DNA from: Balanoglossus misakiensis
Taxonomy: Eukaryota; Hemichordata
DNA length: 64,000 bases
Direction of reading: 5' to 3'
Assembly: GCA_040954595.2 (NCBI GenBank)
Contig: CM082577.2
Location: 744,001-808,000, forward strand
The notes under the pieces: model-generated
The model's input: only the letters and a program-made list of their open reading frames with translations
The model's database searches: none
What the model was told of the DNA's origin: nothing
Position numbers and translations under genes: made by a program
Shown here: in pieces, positions 39,103 to 51,328 of the stretch
Layout of the letters: every line of letters starts with the position of its first letter
How positions within the stretch are numbered: position 1 is the stretch's first letter

Positions 39103-39549
39103 TTTGATACGGAAGCTGTCTTTATACCGCCCTCAACGTCTAAGTCAATGAATGTACAATTTGTCCCAGGGGTGTTGTGTGTTTTGTTATACTGATTAAT
39201 TTTAGATGTGGACTGAGCTTTGTAAGAAGATTAGGAATACAGAATGATTACTAATGATAACGTGGAATGAGAGCCATTCATGCTGATGTAGGGAATAAAT
39301 AGTGTGGTGTGTGAGTATAATGTTGAGAACAGACATCTGAGATATGTCACTTTAAAAGAAATGCATATTGTAACCATTATGGCTGTGTGCACATTATGAC
39401 ATACAGCAGAGAGAACTTCTGAAAATAACCACAATTCACACCATAATACTGTTTTCACAGAAATTTAATTGAATAGTAGCACTCTTTTTTGTTAATTACA
39501 TTTTCTTCAAAACAAAGAGAAAATCCATGTTGGAAATACTCTTACAAAG
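39103..39549. other. Short spacer between TEPSIN and ATP5MF
   Basis: Both flanking genes are on the minus strand. This 450 bp must hold the TEPSIN promoter and the downstream end of ATP5MF. No TATA box or coding exon is evident. Confidence 0.5.
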
Positions 39550-39555
39550 TTTATT
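39550..39555 (-). terminator. Candidate ATP5MF polyadenylation signal (AATAAA)
   Basis: AATAAA on the minus strand 9 bp beyond the TAG stop of the longer ATP5MF reading frame. The very short distance suits a compact 3' UTR and would also serve the alternative earlier stop. Confidence 0.5.
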
Positions 39556-39563
39556 ACAGAACA

Positions 39564-42500
39564 CTAAAATAGAAATCTGGAATCACTTGGAGGAAATGAT
39601 GTTGTCAGGCCTCCTGCGTAGTGTCTCAACTTCCAGCGTCTTCTACAAATTCAAACACACAAAAGCCATACCAACACACCAATATATTGAACTACCAGTG
39701 GTATACTCTTATGCGTTCATGCTCTGTCAAAACAAAAATATATGATCAGTGTCAATGTAAATCAAATCTGACAGTAAATAGAGAGTGACAGTCCGTTTAT
39801 GCAAGAGAAATCCTTCACAAAAGGTTTCTTTATTGATAATCAACATGATAATGACCACTTTTGGATTTGATCCCAGATGAATATTTTGTAACCTGTTTTA
39901 CCAAGCAAACTACACTATGGATTGTAGGATAGTTCTCATTTGGATAATTCAGGTATCTTTATAGCACTATTGCTTGACCTCAGATGCTACCACATCATCA
40001 CAAGCAAAAGAGGCTCAAATATAGTGCAATGTCCATTCAACCAGAATTTCATGATGAGAGTTAGAAGACCTTATTCTGGGTAGGCCAGATGTAAGCCCAA
40101 AATTTCCACTCTCAATACTCACTTGTTTCTTTATATCTCCAGATGTAACTCATGGTGAAATATGCTGCTAAGAACATTCCTATGGGTGCAAAACCTCCCT
40201 TCCTGACATTGACATATTTGATGATAAACCTGGTGTGAGCTGAGAAAGAAATTATTAGAATTAATTCAAGTAATAAACATACAATCAAATACAATGTATG
40301 TGAATGTGGCACAAATAAAAGAGCAATGTTAAAAAAATAATACTCAGCATTCTAAAGACATTTCTCTGAAATCACAATTTTTCATTATACCAGTGTGACC
40401 TTTTTTACCTAAGAAACAGGACTGGTGTACACTATATGAACATTATCTTCACATATTCTGCTGACCAAATTACTAGACAATGATTAAACACTCACATATG
40501 ATGGGGAGCAAAATTTGTTGAATAAGTTATACTGAGAACCTACCTCTACCAATGGCTGAGCCAATGCCTTTGGGTGAAAGTGAACTTGATCCAAACCAAG
40601 CTGGAAGCTGGCCTAGTTGAACTTCGCCAAATTTGGCAGGTACTGTAAAATTTGAATACAAAAGTTGTCAATTACAAGTGCCTTTATAAGTTGTCATCTT
40701 TTAGAAATTAATTTCTTAGCGTCATGTAACAAGTAACATATTTTTGTTATTATATGCATGTATGATTTCAACCAGCTCGTGCACATTTCTGACATATACA
40801 GACCCGCCAATAAGTATTTACGCACCCACGTTCTGCAGCGAAAACGTTTCAAAAACATGAAATAACACACCTTGCAGACAGTTTTTAGCGAAAATTCAAA
40901 AATATTTAATAAATTCACGAGAAACAACAGTTGTACAGCGAAAATCTTTCATGTGCGATTAAATTTGAGCGAGAAATATTGACGTAAATATAGATATGCG
41001 GCGGAGTCGGCGAAACGTTCCATTCTCTATGGGAACAACAATGCAAAGAACGTCATGAATATTCATGAGTTGAAATCGAACGTAACAACTGTCAATAATG
41101 GGTATGTCCACCCCTTCTCCTGATGACCTCTCGCAGGCGCTTGGGCATAGTGTCGACGAGTTTCCGACACATATTTTGCTGGAATTGTTCCCAAGATGTT
41201 ACAATGCGGTCAAACAGGTCGTCGATGCTGTGAATTGGACGGGAATGAACGTCCAAGTCGATTAACTCCCACATGTTCTCGATGGGGCTCAAATCTGGAG
41301 ACTGGGCTGGCCACTCCAACGTAGTAAAATTGTCAAACGGATAGCCGTAATCCTGGGGATTTTGCAGAAATGATTTCACAGCCAAGGCAGTATGTACAGG
41401 GGCATTATCCTGCTGGAACACAAAATCGGGCCCGACGAGTCTCAAAGCCGATGGTAACATTTCGTTTTGTAGAACGTCCAGGTACTTCCAGCGATTCATG
41501 GTGTTCTCGACTCGAACGAGCGAACCCACACCTGCAGCCGAGAAACACCCCCAAACCATAACACTGCCACCACCAAACTTTACTGTGGGACTGATACAGT
41601 CAATTTCGTACTCCTCGCCAGGTCGCCGTCTAACAAAAACTCTCCCCCGGCTCCTATACACGGTGAACTTAGACTCGTCTGACCAAACAACCCGGGACCA
41701 CTGAACAGGTGTCCAGTTCACATAACGTCGGGCGAAACGTAGTCGCGCTGCGATATGCCGGGGTTGTAACTTCGGCTTTTTTTTGGCCACACATCCACGG
41801 AGTCTGGCTCCTCTATACAATCGGGATTTGATTGTGCTCATACTCAAAAGTTTCCCGGTATCCTCGTGAAACTTAGCGCGGAGGTCACGGGCCGTCTTAA
41901 ACCTGTCCGTCAGGCTTGATCTAATCAACATTCGGTCTTCCCGTTCCGTTGTTCGCCTTGGCCGTCCAGATCGGTGTAAATTGTCCGTGCTACCATTTTG
42001 AACAAGTTTCCGAATGTTGTACCTGACGCTGCCTTCGGTGATTCCAAGCTGCCTTGCGATTTCTCGGTTTCTCAAACCTTGCCTATGCAGTGCCTCAATT
42101 TGACCTTTCACAAATTCAGGAAGTTCGCGAACTTTGGGCATGGTTTCATTGATCCAATGTTTACAAACAAAAATTATGCAGCAACCTCCGACGACCTCGA
42201 TCAGAATATTCATAAGCAAGTCTGGCAGATTTTCCCGCCCCCAAATTTAATCGTAATTATATTTAAAAGCTCTGATTGGTGGAGATTTAAATATGAATAG
42301 AGGGAAATTAGCCACGGAAACAATGGCGCGAAAAGTTAATGAGATGCAAATGATATGTTAATGAGTATACCGCCATTGCAATAACCATAGGAATTTTCAC
42401 TGGCCGGAAAACTCGCCGCGTATACAGTCAAATTCGGCGCGGCAACACATCTGTGTTGACTAAAATGGGTTAAACCTTCCGTAGGTTATTTATTTTCGGA

Positions 42501-43032
42501 AATAAGTTACAGTCGATCGATTTTGTGAATAATTTTTCATGTCAAACGTACATTTTCAAGGTGCGTAAATACTTATTGGCGGGTCTGTACATTGTAACAC
42601 CACTGTGACCCATGGCCCATGTCTTGTGCAGCAAACGGGTTGACACTCAGATAACAATTTGACTTACTAAGCACTTCTGGTAAATCAGATAATAGCGACG
42701 TAGGAAAAACCAAGAATACTACATCTTCCTGCTGCATATCTACATGTACAGATCACATTCCCTCTATATTAGCTTTAGAGGTACTGTGTACAGATGTAGC
42801 TTGTAGCGTACGTGCAGACTGAGGTGGCCGGTGGGTTGGCAGTGCAGTGCTGGGGATCGGGATCTGCCACGCTTGGCGTCACCAACTGGTCAACCCGTTC
42901 AGCATTTCTCAAAATTTCGGCGTTCATTAGTAGAAAAGTTTTCGAACAACATATACTCGATAAAGTTTTATTTGTCCAATAAACGTTTAAGAAAGAATTT
43001 GTTTTAATCTACTTACGGTTTTTGGTCGCCAT
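39564..43032 (-). CDS. ATP5MF: ATP synthase membrane subunit f, mitochondrial
   Basis: Small single-span subunit of the mitochondrial F1Fo ATP synthase membrane sector. Four exons: 43017-43032, 40544-40642, 40119-40239 and 39564-39642. The protein opens MATKNLPAKFGEVQLGQLP, matching the family's (V/K)LGELPSW region, followed by KYVNVRKGG and a transmembrane segment around GMFLAAYFTMSYIWRY, as in animal subunit f. With donor GTATTG the C-terminus reads SERRWKLRHY then 15 more residues (104 aa in all), agreeing with the basic KHERLRKYH-type end of homologs. The stronger donor GTGAGT four bases earlier would instead end after KDAGS (82 aa). Intron 1 (2.4 kb) contains the Tc1-like insertion. Next to TEPSIN on the same strand, with no functional link implied. 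Confidence 0.9.
40799..42587 (-). mobile_element. Tc1/mariner-type DNA transposon, apparently complete
   Basis: A 1,789-bp element bounded by perfect 28-bp terminal inverted repeats that begin cagacccgccaataagtatt, flanked on both sides by TA, the target-site duplication of the Tc1/mariner superfamily. It contains one uninterrupted transposase gene on the minus strand. Identical terminal repeats and an open transposase suggest a recent insertion. It sits in intron 1 of ATP5MF, between the 16-nt first coding exon and the rest of the gene. Confidence 0.95.
41092..42141 (-). CDS. Tc1-like transposase, intact
   Basis: 349 residues starting MPKVRELPEF. The N-terminal half holds a paired-like helix-turn-helix (residues near NREIARQLGITEGSVRYNI), then a GRPRRTT linker of the GRPR type and a second helical DNA-binding segment. 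The catalytic half shows the three acidic residues: D in VWSDESKF, D in QQDNAPVHT and E in SPDLSPIENMW. The last two are separated by 42 residues, not the 34 of typical Tc1, because of extra residues around NPQDYGYPFDNF. The frame could start further upstream (42219), but MPKV is the usual type of Tc1 start. No stop or frameshift interrupts it, so it may encode active transposase, which cuts and pastes the element by its terminal repeats. Confidence 0.93.
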   Translation of the reverse strand: MPKVRELPEFVKGQIEALHRQGLRNREIARQLGITEGSVRYNIRKLVQNGSTDNLHRSGRPRRTTEREDRMLIRSSLTDRFKTARDLRAKFHEDTGKLLSMSTIKSRLYRGARLRGCVAKKKPKLQPRHIAARLRFARRYVNWTPVQWSRVVWSDESKFTVYRSRGRVFVRRRPGEEYEIDCISPTVKFGGGSVMVWGCFSAAGVGSLVRVENTMNRWKYLDVLQNEMLPSALRLVGPDFVFQQDNAPVHTALAVKSFLQNPQDYGYPFDNFTTLEWPAQSPDLSPIENMWELIDLDVHSRPIHSIDDLFDRIVTSWEQFQQNMCRKLVDTMPKRLREVIRRRGGHTHY

Positions 43033-43293
43033 GTTCGCCGGCTTCGTAGTTCGGTAGGTCGGCGGAGTGATACAATAAATGTCCAACAATCTGTGCCTAC
43101 GTCAGTTTTTGACATTTTAGCACAAATCTACGTTAATATATCTACTAGATTACATATTCACAGAATTTTCTTGTGATCCGGGAATTTCTTCAAATACTGT
43201 TCACTTTTTACATTTAATGTCTTTCACTAAACCGGAAGTCGGAAGAATATACACGCAAGTCGGTTATCAGTCGCAGAGGAAGATTTCTAAATA

Positions 43294-43952
43294 ATGACCG
43301 ATGAGGGCGATAAACAGATAAATCTAGTCATGGCCGGCCCCATGGCCTTATATAATTTTCCAATGATTTTCCATATTTACATTCCATGTAATTATACATT
43401 GTTACCCCCATAATCAGATATATGTCACTGTCAAGTCAGATTACTGATGTCGAAATAATATCTTTATTCAAAGCTATAAATAGTGTCAATACATCTGAAC
43501 TTGAACAGAAAAAATGGTCACGCAGGCACCATTTTGAACAGAGAAAGGAGCAAGAAATTAAAATCCAAAAACCTTTGTCCAATGTTATTAAATGGAACAA
43601 GAAAAATAGTGGCTGGTAAACGATGCCATACATTTATCAGCATAACATGTAACATGCAAATGATGAGGTAAAAATCTGTACCAAAGGGACTTGCAGCTGA
43701 ACTACTGTATTGATGTCTGCAGGTAACTTTGTGAAATCAGTTTATGATAAATATCAATGGGAAGTGAATGAAGGTTCAACCACCACAACAGGTGTTTGGT
43801 TTGCAGCAGTTTTACATCAGTTTCATGTGTGCAATAATGGAAGGGTTTCTGGATCTAAAAATGGCCCTGGATCTTTGCAAATACTCATTTTACCAGTAAT
43901 ATACAATTGGCTTAAAAAGCACACTTGTATCACAACTTTAGAGTCTGTGTAA
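43294..43952 (+). other. Possible plus-strand gene fragments, unrecognised
   Basis: Three short open stretches look coding by composition: a start at 43294 (MTDEGDKQINLVMAGPM), a lysine- and arginine-rich segment at about 43440-43617 (contains EQKKWSRRHHFEQRKEQEIK), and about 43722-43952 (contains FVKSVYDKYQWEV, then GVWFAAVLHQFHV). The third is preceded by a good acceptor (gtctgcag at 43721). I could not join them in one phase using strong donors; the best in-phase donor for the second stretch, at 43606, is the weak GTGGCT. They could be a gene in head-to-head arrangement with ATP5MF, a pseudogene, or chance frames. Identity unknown. Confidence 0.25.
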
Positions 43953-44684
43953 ATTTTCCTTAGTCAGTGTTAAGTTCATTTTTACTGAAACTACTTTGAA
44001 TAATTCTAAAATCCAAAACAACAGTGAAAAATGAAATAGTATATACAACAAGAAATAAATGCATGTTGATACTGGCTATCTGTATATTTACAATTCTGTC
44101 TTATTCTTGGAACGTTACTGCCATATCTGTAAATACACACTACATCAAGCAGACATTCTTCCTAAATGCATGGGGAATATTTAAGTTGTCATTGTGTAAC
44201 TTGCTTGAACATAGCTGTAAATGTTGATGACGTGGTGTGACTTTACATAAGTAATGTACACCATGTCATATCCCTCCTATACAAGAATGGGGAATATCAT
44301 TCACATTGGCTAGATCAGATTGCATACCTCAGGTTTACTTTGGTGACTGTACATTCACTTTGGTCACCTTTCACAAGCACTGTGTGATATCAATTCCTGC
44401 TAATTTCATTGGTTTGTGCTCTTCCAACACTCAAAGTACCAGTACATGTAGTCCGTTTACCTAACCTAGTTCCCATTCCATGTCTAGATTTGTTTCTATT
44501 GAAAATTGTAACATATCACAATGCCTGTAAAATGACACAAAGTTTCTAAAGTATAATACTGCAGATTCTGAGTTGTATTATGAATTAATTCAAAGAACAT
44601 CATCAAATACATTTTTGTTTTAATCTATACAATGAAAAATTACACTGTTTACATATAAACAAAAAAACTAGTAAAATATTTTGG

Positions 44685-45668
44685 CTATGAGCCATCCTGT
44701 AAGTCTTCCTCATTCCTTCCTATCCTAGCCATTCTGGCAAAATGTGCTTCTCTAAGAATTTGGTTGATGTGTCCATAGAATTGATTGGCTAAATCTGTGT
44801 GGTCATGACTGTGATTGGCTAATTCAGTGCTTGTCCCAGGTGGACTGTGTAGTATGTTATTGATACCGTTTTCATGTGGGTGGTAGTTTGAACTCACTGA
44901 TGGCAAGCCAGGTGGCTCTTCTGTTATGTGGCGATTTGTGAACCCATGCTGTTGGCCAGTAATTCCATTTTCCTGCAATGGAGAAGTTGATTTGGAATTG
45001 ATAATGCAAGTATTCAGTTAAAAGGTTTGGAGGACTGTCATTTGTCTGAAAATCTGTCCCAAAAGTGTGTATTACCTTAATTAGTTGTATTAATATGCAG
45101 TTTTGAAATTACTTATTTAATGAAATTAGTATTAGTGTACTGACCTCACCACTCTACATTCTTCTTAAAAACTGTGATGTGTAAATACTTACTGTGCACT
45201 GACATCTATCTTGCCCATGGAATTCTTCTGAATCTCCATTTACCAAAGGTCTGTGAAAAAAATTCCCAAAGTATATAAATTAGTTGTCTCACTCATGGGT
45301 GAAGGTGTCACATTTCATCCCTTACATTCACATACTCATGATGTCCATTGCTCTGGCCACTACACTACTACACATGGGCTATTATATACGAATAATATAT
45401 GAAGAGAGAAAAACCTGCCCCGCCTCCCGTAGAAACAGCTGATTAACCCTCGCAATACGTACCTTGCTAATCCGGAATCGGTTAAATTATTGTAACTTCT
45501 CTTGGCAGCAGGTACCAATTCAACGTCTTCCTCTATACCTCTCGTTCTCTTGCGGCTTGTGGTAGAGAAATGACAAGGTTTACGTAAGATATTCACCGGC
45601 ACAGTTAAATTTAGCTGACGTTTTGTCGACATGTAAAAATCCTGTATTCTGCGGAACATGACTGGCAT
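44685..45668 (-). CDS. VCF1: VCF/FAM104-family protein, probable VCP/p97 nuclear cofactor
   Basis: Three exons (45463-45668, 45193-45250 and 44685-44972) join in phase to 183 residues. The C-terminal region contains NQFYGHINQILREAHFARM, matching the helix by which FAM104A/VCF1 proteins bind the AAA ATPase VCP/p97. The middle is low-complexity and rich in His, Asn and Gly. A basic TSRKRTRG near the N-terminal third is a plausible nuclear localisation signal, followed by an acidic patch and PAAKRS. Known family members bring p97 into the nucleus; that role is inferred from the motif. The start at MPVMFRR is the most upstream in-frame ATG of exon 1; MSTKRQL twelve codons later is an equal alternative. 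Exon 3 carries most of the protein. Confidence 0.75.
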
Positions 45669-47310
45669 TCCACTGTATTTTTATCGGTAGAGTGGGTCTT
45701 AACACTTCTGAATTTCGGTGCAAACGACATCAACAATAGTATATACCTAATAGAATGTGTTCAATATGCTCATAGCTTCGAATGTGTTCTCAGTAGAGAA
45801 AAAAAATCCGAATTACCTAGCCTTTGTCTGGGTCATCTCGTCGCCATTCCTCGATTCCACCAAGTTGTGTTTATGTCACTCTGCGGCTGCGCGATCAAAA
45901 TACAGCGCCACCAACGATATTATTGTTAAAAAGACAAACCTATTGTATTCAAAAACCAACATGAAACAAAATGCAGCGACCTTTTTAATATTAATTTTCT
46001 GTGTTTTTCGAATGAATGTCATTATAAAATAGGTAAAGCCATCATATTTTAAAACAGTAGAGTAATTTATATTCAAGCATGTTGTGTATTCAGCAACTTC
46101 GATCATTATTTCTGTTACATAATAAATTAAGCAGCTGCAAGCACACGTACCAGCATGTTGCCTTTATCATCATGGGAGTGGAAACACACATGCGCAATTT
46201 GGGTTCTCGTGACGTTTCGTTGTCTGTATTGGTGACATTTTATAGTTAGTCAGGAAACGATACAAACGAGTCGTGGAGCTTATGCTTTGGCAATTGATAA
46301 ACCGCATTCCCTCTCCGTCGTCTCTTGGAGGGACTGGCCATTCATGAACCCCGGAATGGTCAGATTTGGATAAGAGTGGTATTTAATTTACCGTATAGAA
46401 CTCAACTTGGTCCTTTTGTGGTCATTTGTTGGATATCAGAATAAATGCATACGACGCGATTGGGAGAGGTTTAAGGCGAAGTTCGTCCATATCACATTTG
46501 CAGTATTTTCACCACTGACAATGACAATGGTGACCTGACAAGTCTCGCACGCTAACCTCAATGTTTGCATTGTGCATGACTCTGTTGTTATGTTAATTAA
46601 CTTTCGCTGGACTTGTTTACTTGATGTTTACGGTCTTGCATTGTGAACAGACACGTCATTGTCGCGAAATAAATGTGACAGTAGTGACGCACATTTGGGA
46701 CATCGGTGTTTTTGGTTATGTAGCCTACTAGTATTATTATATACTAGTAGTACCACTTGCAAGGAAGGTTACTTCAAGATCCAGAGAGTCGAACGAGAAA
46801 TTGAAATTGTTACACAGAATAAAAATTACTGTAAAAACAAATAGACACATAACTACAGTACCAATCTTAAAGTTCATACACAACAGAACCGAATTCAAAC
46901 ATGTTTAATACTTAGACATGACCTAAGGGCTTGACCCTTAATATTGTACATGCAAATGACTCATCTGGGAAACCCGGATGACGCATAGATGAAAGTCATA
47001 ACACACTGTGTGGAACCACCTGTTGAATAAGTCCAGTGGACCTCTCTTTACAAATAATCTTGCCTGAACGTTGCGTCCACGAATGAATTATATGAATACA
47101 TGTCCTAGTATACATACTTTGAAAATGTACTCAGTGACTCAGTAGGATAGACCACAGTCTCTGAACTGTGTACTAGCCAAAGCTTACATCATAGCGAACT
47201 TGAACGATTACCCGGGCCCACTAAGTCGAAGTCGACCAATAAGACCAACAACTCCCATCAACCCATTCGCCCTTGCAGAACGAATGCATCGTCAAGATGA
47301 ACATACTCTT
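45669..47310. other. Intergenic region between the VCF-like gene and actin gene 1
   Basis: About 1.6 kb with no convincing coding exon on either strand. It holds the promoter of the VCF-like gene and the distal upstream region of actin gene 1. Short frames here (for example 45757-46032) show no splice context or family resemblance. Confidence 0.5.
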
Positions 47311-47700
47311 CCATATATGGAATACAGAACGAGGTTGTTCGTTATACCCACAATACCGTGTGAAACCTAACATGTAAAATAACAAAGTTCATAATGTGGT
47401 AATGATAGAAAACAAACCCTTATTTGGGCATAACAAACTTGGCAATTTGTTATTTATTTCTAGGGCTTTGATAATAATGAGTCGGTATGTTTTATAGCGA
47501 TATGTAAATGATAGCAAGACATAAATTAACACCATAAAAGGCCAAAAACTTGCCTAACATCGACTGTTAGAAATTATTTAAATTTGATGCTCAATAATCA
47601 TGAAGTCAAGGGACCTGTAAAAAGAGAATTGCAAAACACATTGTCACGTGGTAACATTCATAAATTAGCCATTTTACCGAAGCATTGTGACTATATATGG
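47311..47700 (+). promoter_or_regulatory. Cluster of CArG boxes (SRF sites) upstream of actin gene 1
   Basis: Three perfect CC(A/T)6GG sites: ccatatatgg at 47311-47320, ccttatttgg at 47418-47427 and ccataaaagg at 47532-47541. A one-mismatch site, ctatatatgg, lies at 47691-47700. CArG boxes bind serum response factor and are the classic control elements of actin genes, driven by MRTF or myocardin cofactors. Spacing to the TATA box ranges from about 190 to 580 bp. The motif matches are direct; SRF use is inferred. Confidence 0.8.
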
Positions 47701-47825
47701 GTAGAATACATTATGTTTGTCAGCAATTATAACGGAGCTGTCTTGGACAACAGACAACAATAGTGTTGTTTAAATAATACACTAATACCTGGGGTCAAAG
47801 GTGAATCGCACGACTGGCGTGATTG

Positions 47826-47840
47826 GTGATGAATCATCAC
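47826..47840. promoter_or_regulatory. 15-bp perfect palindrome upstream of the TATA box
   Basis: gtgatgaatcatcac is a perfect inverted repeat around a central base, 50 bp upstream of the actin gene 1 TATA box. Its core tgatgaatcatca resembles bZIP or homeodomain dimer sites. The position suggests a promoter-proximal element; the binding factor is unknown. Confidence 0.5.
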
Positions 47841-47889
47841 TGCGCGTATTTCAAAGTTGGCATCATCGATAAGTAAGACCAACCAGTGG

Positions 47890-47896
47890 TATATAA
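47890..47896 (+). promoter_or_regulatory. TATA box of actin gene 1
   Basis: tatataa, followed about 30 bp later by a probable non-coding first exon (about 47920-47967) that ends at a gtaagt donor. The acceptor at 48125 opens the exon with the start codon. This non-coding leader exon plus TATA box is the usual actin gene plan. Confidence 0.8.
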
Positions 47897-48014
47897 AGGC
47901 GTGGAAGATCTTAGCTGCTTCAGAACGCGAAGACAAGCACCCAGAAGTTAAACTTGAGGCACTGAAAGTAAGTTGACTTTAGAGGAGTACTAGTATATTT
48001 TGTTCGTAATTTAG

Positions 48015-50091
<2,077 letters not shown>

Positions 50092-50595
50092 GAGACGGAG
50101 TTGAGTTGAACCATGCTTAAATCCTGCGCTGTCAAACGATGGCTATCACTATGGTGATTCCAGAAAGCCAACTTTCACTTTTGCAAGAAAGGTGGATTTG
50201 ACATCACTGGGCCTATCTACAGGTGACGAACGTCGGCATTACACAGAATGATGACATTTACATATATATTTTCAGGTTCCATGTATTATTATTTATTATT
50301 TAAACGCATCGGTTATTAGAGAAAAAGATACTTTGGAAACATAATATTCAGTCAGATTTGTGTATTGCTTCACATTTACAGAAGTTTAATGTTTTATGTA
50401 AGAATGTTATTGAATTAATCATGCGTGCAGAAAATCATGGAACTGAAACTTTTGTGTTCGCATTGCTTTGAGATTGTATATATAGTCGCATGCAGAAGTT
50501 TGAAATTAGAGAGTCGATTATGCAATTGATCAATTAACCAATGTACACATACCTTTTACATGTGTTTTTCACTATGTGAGAGTTTTGTTTTCTTG

Positions 50596-50601
50596 AATAA
50601 A
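50596..50601 (+). terminator. Actin gene 1 polyadenylation signal (AATAAA)
   Basis: AATAAA about 500 bp after the stop codon, preceded by an AT-rich 3' UTR and followed by the U2 pseudogene on the other strand. Confidence 0.75.
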
Positions 50602-50650
50602 ACGTCGCTTAATAGGGAACTACTGTGAATAGAGTCTGCCTTCTTCAATT

Positions 50651-50695
50651 GATAAGAACAGATACTATACATGATCTTAGCCAAAAGGCCGAGTA
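50651..50695 (-). pseudogene. Truncated U2 snRNA pseudogene (5' end only)
   Basis: On the minus strand the sequence reads ctcggccttttggctaagat and continues with catgtatagtatctgttctt and atca, matching the highly conserved 5' part of U2 snRNA for about 45 nt. Homology ends before the Sm-site region, and unrelated sequence follows. The branch-point recognition element GUAGUA reads ATAGTA here, so this copy should not function. It lies about 50 bp past the actin gene 1 polyadenylation signal. A reverse-transcribed fragment or a U2-headed SINE are both possible origins. Confidence 0.85.
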
Positions 50696-50701
50696 TAGCA
50701 G

Positions 50702-51328
50702 ACCACCTGTTGGAATTGATTTTTTGTAAAACCGTCTGCCAGGCAAGAGTGTAATCTGGCAGTCCTTATAAGGCAAAAGAGCTGTCTCGGTTAATCATGT
50801 TATTCGTGAAAACATACACGTTGTCAATATCGTCACAGAAATAAACAATGGTTGGTAAAAGAGCGAAAGTAATCGCAACATTTCCTTATTAGGACATGAC
50901 TGGATTTTACACTCGACTTTTGTGACACGTAACAACAACAACAACAGCAGCAACAACAAACAAACAAACAAACAACCTAATAATATAACACAAGTAAATG
51001 TACTTCGTTTTTATCTTGGTAAGCAACGTCATTGTTTACATTATATAAAAAATATACATAAAGAGAGTCTCCAAACGTGTATTTTTTGACACAACTAGTG
51101 TGACTCTATACACTGTAGAAACCTCTGCTCCTGTTAAATAGAATTTCAGAAAATAAGATCATAATTATAAATTTTGCTGACAAAACGCCTGGCTTTGGTT
51201 TTCATTTCCGAATACTGACCTTGTCCACAGTAAACTCAGCCTTTTTTGCTTTAAAGTGTGAACACATTATGTCTTAGAGTTCTTGCTGTAGTTTGTAAAT
51301 CCTTCCAGGTTAAATGCTGGTCTGTCAT
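50702..51328. other. Convergent spacer between actin genes 1 and 2
   Basis: No gene seen. It contains an AAC/AAAC simple repeat at about 50931-50975 (aacaacaacaacaacagcag, then caaacaaacaaac) and must include the 3' UTR of actin gene 2, for which no clear AATAAA was found. Confidence 0.6.

Noticed and set aside
47890-47896. Possible TATA box of an oppositely oriented gene
   Set aside because: The downstream non-coding exon and start codon on the plus strand fully explain it as the actin gene 1 promoter.
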